Positions 62,415-64,000 of a stretch of 64,000 nt of DNA are shown here, piece after piece. Source of the stretch: Rhizobium sp. Root274 (GTDB taxonomy: Bacteria; Pseudomonadota; Alphaproteobacteria; Rhizobiales; Rhizobiaceae). The translations under genes and the position numbers were made by a program. Under the pieces are notes generated by a model that did no database searches, had not been told where the DNA came from, and was given only the letters and a program-made list of their open reading frames with translations. Each line of letters starts with the position of its first letter. The stretch's first letter is position 1. The stretch is from NCBI RefSeq assembly GCF_001429245.1, contig NZ_LMJE01000009.1, positions 313,832 through 377,831 of the forward strand. Direction: 5' to 3'.

Positions 62415-63990
62415 GGGCGCTCTCCGCTGCAGTCGACGGGATCGTTTCTGGACCGTGCACGCCCCCCATCAGGATGCCGATGCGCTCGCGTGTCATGGTG
62501 GCTGCCGGATAGGCGTCGGACAGGCGACCTTCGGAGATGGCCGCAATGGTGGTTGCCACTTCGAATATCTCGTCGAGGTCCTGGCTGATCACGATGACGG
62601 CCGAACCGCTCTTTGCCAGATCGACCAGCGCCTGCCGGATCCGGCTGGCAGCGCCGGCATCGACGCCCCAGGTCGGCTGGTTGACGACGAGGACGGAAGG
62701 CTGCCGGTCGAGTTCACGGCCGACGATGAATTTTTGCAGATTACCGCCGGAGAGAGAGCCTGCAGCCGGGTCTTCGCCACTCTTGCGTACGTCCATCATT
62801 TCAGAGATCCGGCGCGCGGCCTGCTGCACGAGGCCATGGCGGATCAGGCCGAGCTTGCCGCCCGAAAGATATGCCGATCGATCGGAGGCGTTTCGCGACA
62901 GAAAGAGATTTTCCGACAGGCTCATGGCGGGCACGGCGGCATGGCCATGGCGTTCTTCGGGGACAAATCCCGCACCGAGCAGACGCCGCTCGTTGATTCC
63001 AAGCCGGCCGACAGACCGGCCGCGTAGGCGGATGGCGTCGGCGTCACGCACCGGATATTCGCCCGACAAGGCGTCGAACAGTTCACTTTGGCCATTACCG
63101 GCGACACCGGCGATCGCCAGAACTTCGCCTGCGCGAACGGTCACCGAGACATTCTTCAGCGGCATGGCGAATGGCGTACGCGGCGTGACCGAGAGACCCG
63201 TCACCTGCAGTTGGATCTCGCCGTCCGCCGGCGGCTCGACCTTCTCGACCCCCGCGACTTCCGCACCGACCATCATGCGGGCGAGCGATGCCGGCGTTTC
63301 CTGGCGCGGATCACAGGCGCCGGTGACCCTTCCGTGCCGGAGCACCGTTGCCCGGTCACAGATGCGCTGCACCTCCTCAAGGCGGTGGCTGATATAGAGG
63401 ACGGAACGGCCCTCGGCTTTCAGCTTGAACAGCGTCTCGAAAAGCTTGTCGGCTTCCTGCGGCGTCAGAACCGACGTCGGCTCGTCGAGGATGATCAGCT
63501 TCGGGTTCTGCAGGAGGGCCCGCACGATCTCGATCCGCTGGCGTTCGCCGACCGAGAGATCGGCGACATGGGCGTTGGGATCGAGCGGCAGGCCGTAGGC
63601 GACGGAGAGTTCAGCTGCCTTTTTCGACAGATCAGAAATCGAGATCTTCTCGTCCAGCGACAGGGCGATATTTTCGGCAACCGTCAACGCTTCGAACAGG
63701 GAAAAATGCTGGAAGACCATGCCGATGCCGAGACGGCGGGCAGCGGCGGGATTGGGGATGACCGTTTCGCGTCCGAGCCAGGAGATCTCGCCGGCCGAGG
63801 GCGCGAGGATGCCGAAGAGCATCTTGACCAGCGTTGACTTGCCGGCGCCGTTTTCGCCGAGAAGCGCGTGAATTTCGCCATGGCCGATCGTAAGATCAAT
63901 GCCGTCGCAGGCCTTGAAGCTGCCGAACAACTTCGTCAGGCCGGTTACGGACAAGAGCGGTTCTTGCCCCTCGGGCATTTGATGCGACAC
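62404..63990 (-). CDS. BMP-type ABC transporter ATPase (two nucleotide-binding domains)
   Basis: A 528-residue fused ATPase, first gene of the importer operon. First domain: ALLGENGAGKSTLVKMLFG, Q-loop MVFQHFSLFEALT, signature LSVGERQRIEIVRALL, ILDEPTSVLTPQ. Second domain: a degenerate P-loop (GVAGNGQSELFDALSGEYPV), signature SLSGGNLQKFIVGREL. This one-active, one-degenerate pattern is normal for sugar/nucleoside importers. GTG 63990 starts it, with AGGGG four bases upstream near the window edge; ATG 63978 is an alternative. Confidence 0.94.
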   Translation of the reverse strand: MSHQMPEGQEPLLSVTGLTKLFGSFKACDGIDLTIGHGEIHALLGENGAGKSTLVKMLFGILAPSAGEISWLGRETVIPNPAAARRLGIGMVFQHFSLFEALTVAENIALSLDEKISISDLSKKAAELSVAYGLPLDPNAHVADLSVGERQRIEIVRALLQNPKLIILDEPTSVLTPQEADKLFETLFKLKAEGRSVLYISHRLEEVQRICDRATVLRHGRVTGACDPRQETPASLARMMVGAEVAGVEKVEPPADGEIQLQVTGLSVTPRTPFAMPLKNVSVTVRAGEVLAIAGVAGNGQSELFDALSGEYPVRDADAIRLRGRSVGRLGINERRLLGAGFVPEERHGHAAVPAMSLSENLFLSRNASDRSAYLSGGKLGLIRHGLVQQAARRISEMMDVRKSGEDPAAGSLSGGNLQKFIVGRELDRQPSVLVVNQPTWGVDAGAASRIRQALVDLAKSGSAVIVISQDLDEIFEVATTIAAISEGRLSDAYPAATMTRERIGILMGGVHGPETIPSTAAESAHAH

Positions 63991-64000
63991 AGGTCCCCTC

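Overview
The window looks like a chromosomal segment of a high-GC alphaproteobacterium of the Rhizobiaceae (Agrobacterium/Rhizobium relatives). The evidence is the gene neighbourhoods (glnB-glnA behind a sigma54-type promoter; coaD, two cyclophilins, queA, tgt and gyrA in one cluster; sdhE-mfd beside divergent recG; ssb and uvrA divergent around a GTTC-N7-GTTC SOS box), an invasion-associated-locus-B family protein, and an alanine at the GyrA residue-83 equivalent. The genus cannot be fixed from sequence alone.

Positions 1-12487 are a mobile element abutting the 3' end of a tRNA-Ser(UGA) gene (12488-12577, minus strand). It runs past the left edge of the window. Nearly everything reads leftward. 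First comes a tightly overlapping early module (excisionase-like HTH, zinc-ribbon protein, winged-helix replication-type protein with 24-bp repeats inside its gene, a 102-aa protein, a second HTH protein). A short gap full of inverted and direct repeats follows. Then comes a late-type module: a helical 298-aa protein, a tail tape measure protein, two unknown proteins, a Nu1-like small terminase subunit preceded by a GC-rich candidate packaging site, and small HTH proteins. After that comes an accessory zone: an exported thermonuclease, a possible pPIWI-associated nuclease, a DUF6362-like protein, a three-gene TIGR04255 operon, and the cut-off end of a membrane protein. No large terminase, portal, capsid, protease, baseplate, lysis gene or integrase is visible. 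This suggests a phage satellite or a stripped prophage that borrows a helper's particles and carries defence-like cargo.

From 12.8 kb on the sequence is ordinary core genome. 12.8-22.4 kb: cell-wall genes (RlpA family, a DacF-like carboxypeptidase), then tmk-holB-metG-tatD-MBL hydrolase, a DUF1232 membrane protein, a phosphoesterase and a DUF4864 protein. 22.4-30.2 kb: tgt, queA, two cyclophilins, coaD and gyrA on the minus strand, with three single-membrane-span microproteins on the plus strand between coaD and gyrA. 30.4-39.8 kb: marC, ssb, SOS box, uvrA, a VapBC-like pair broken by frameshifts in both genes, a DUF72 protein, a Na/Pi-cotransporter-like protein and the NAD(P)HX repair enzyme. 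39.8-48 kb: nitrogen control (glnB, glnA), two EamA permeases, hspQ, an IalB-family protein, a peptide-type solute-binding protein and a FrnE-like DsbA. 48-54.8 kb: mfd, sdhE, recG and a DUF502 protein. 55-64 kb: glmS and glmU for UDP-GlcNAc synthesis, a FadR-type regulator, and a BMP-family ABC importer operon (ATPase, two permeases, binding protein) of the nucleoside/purine type, closed by a clear terminator.
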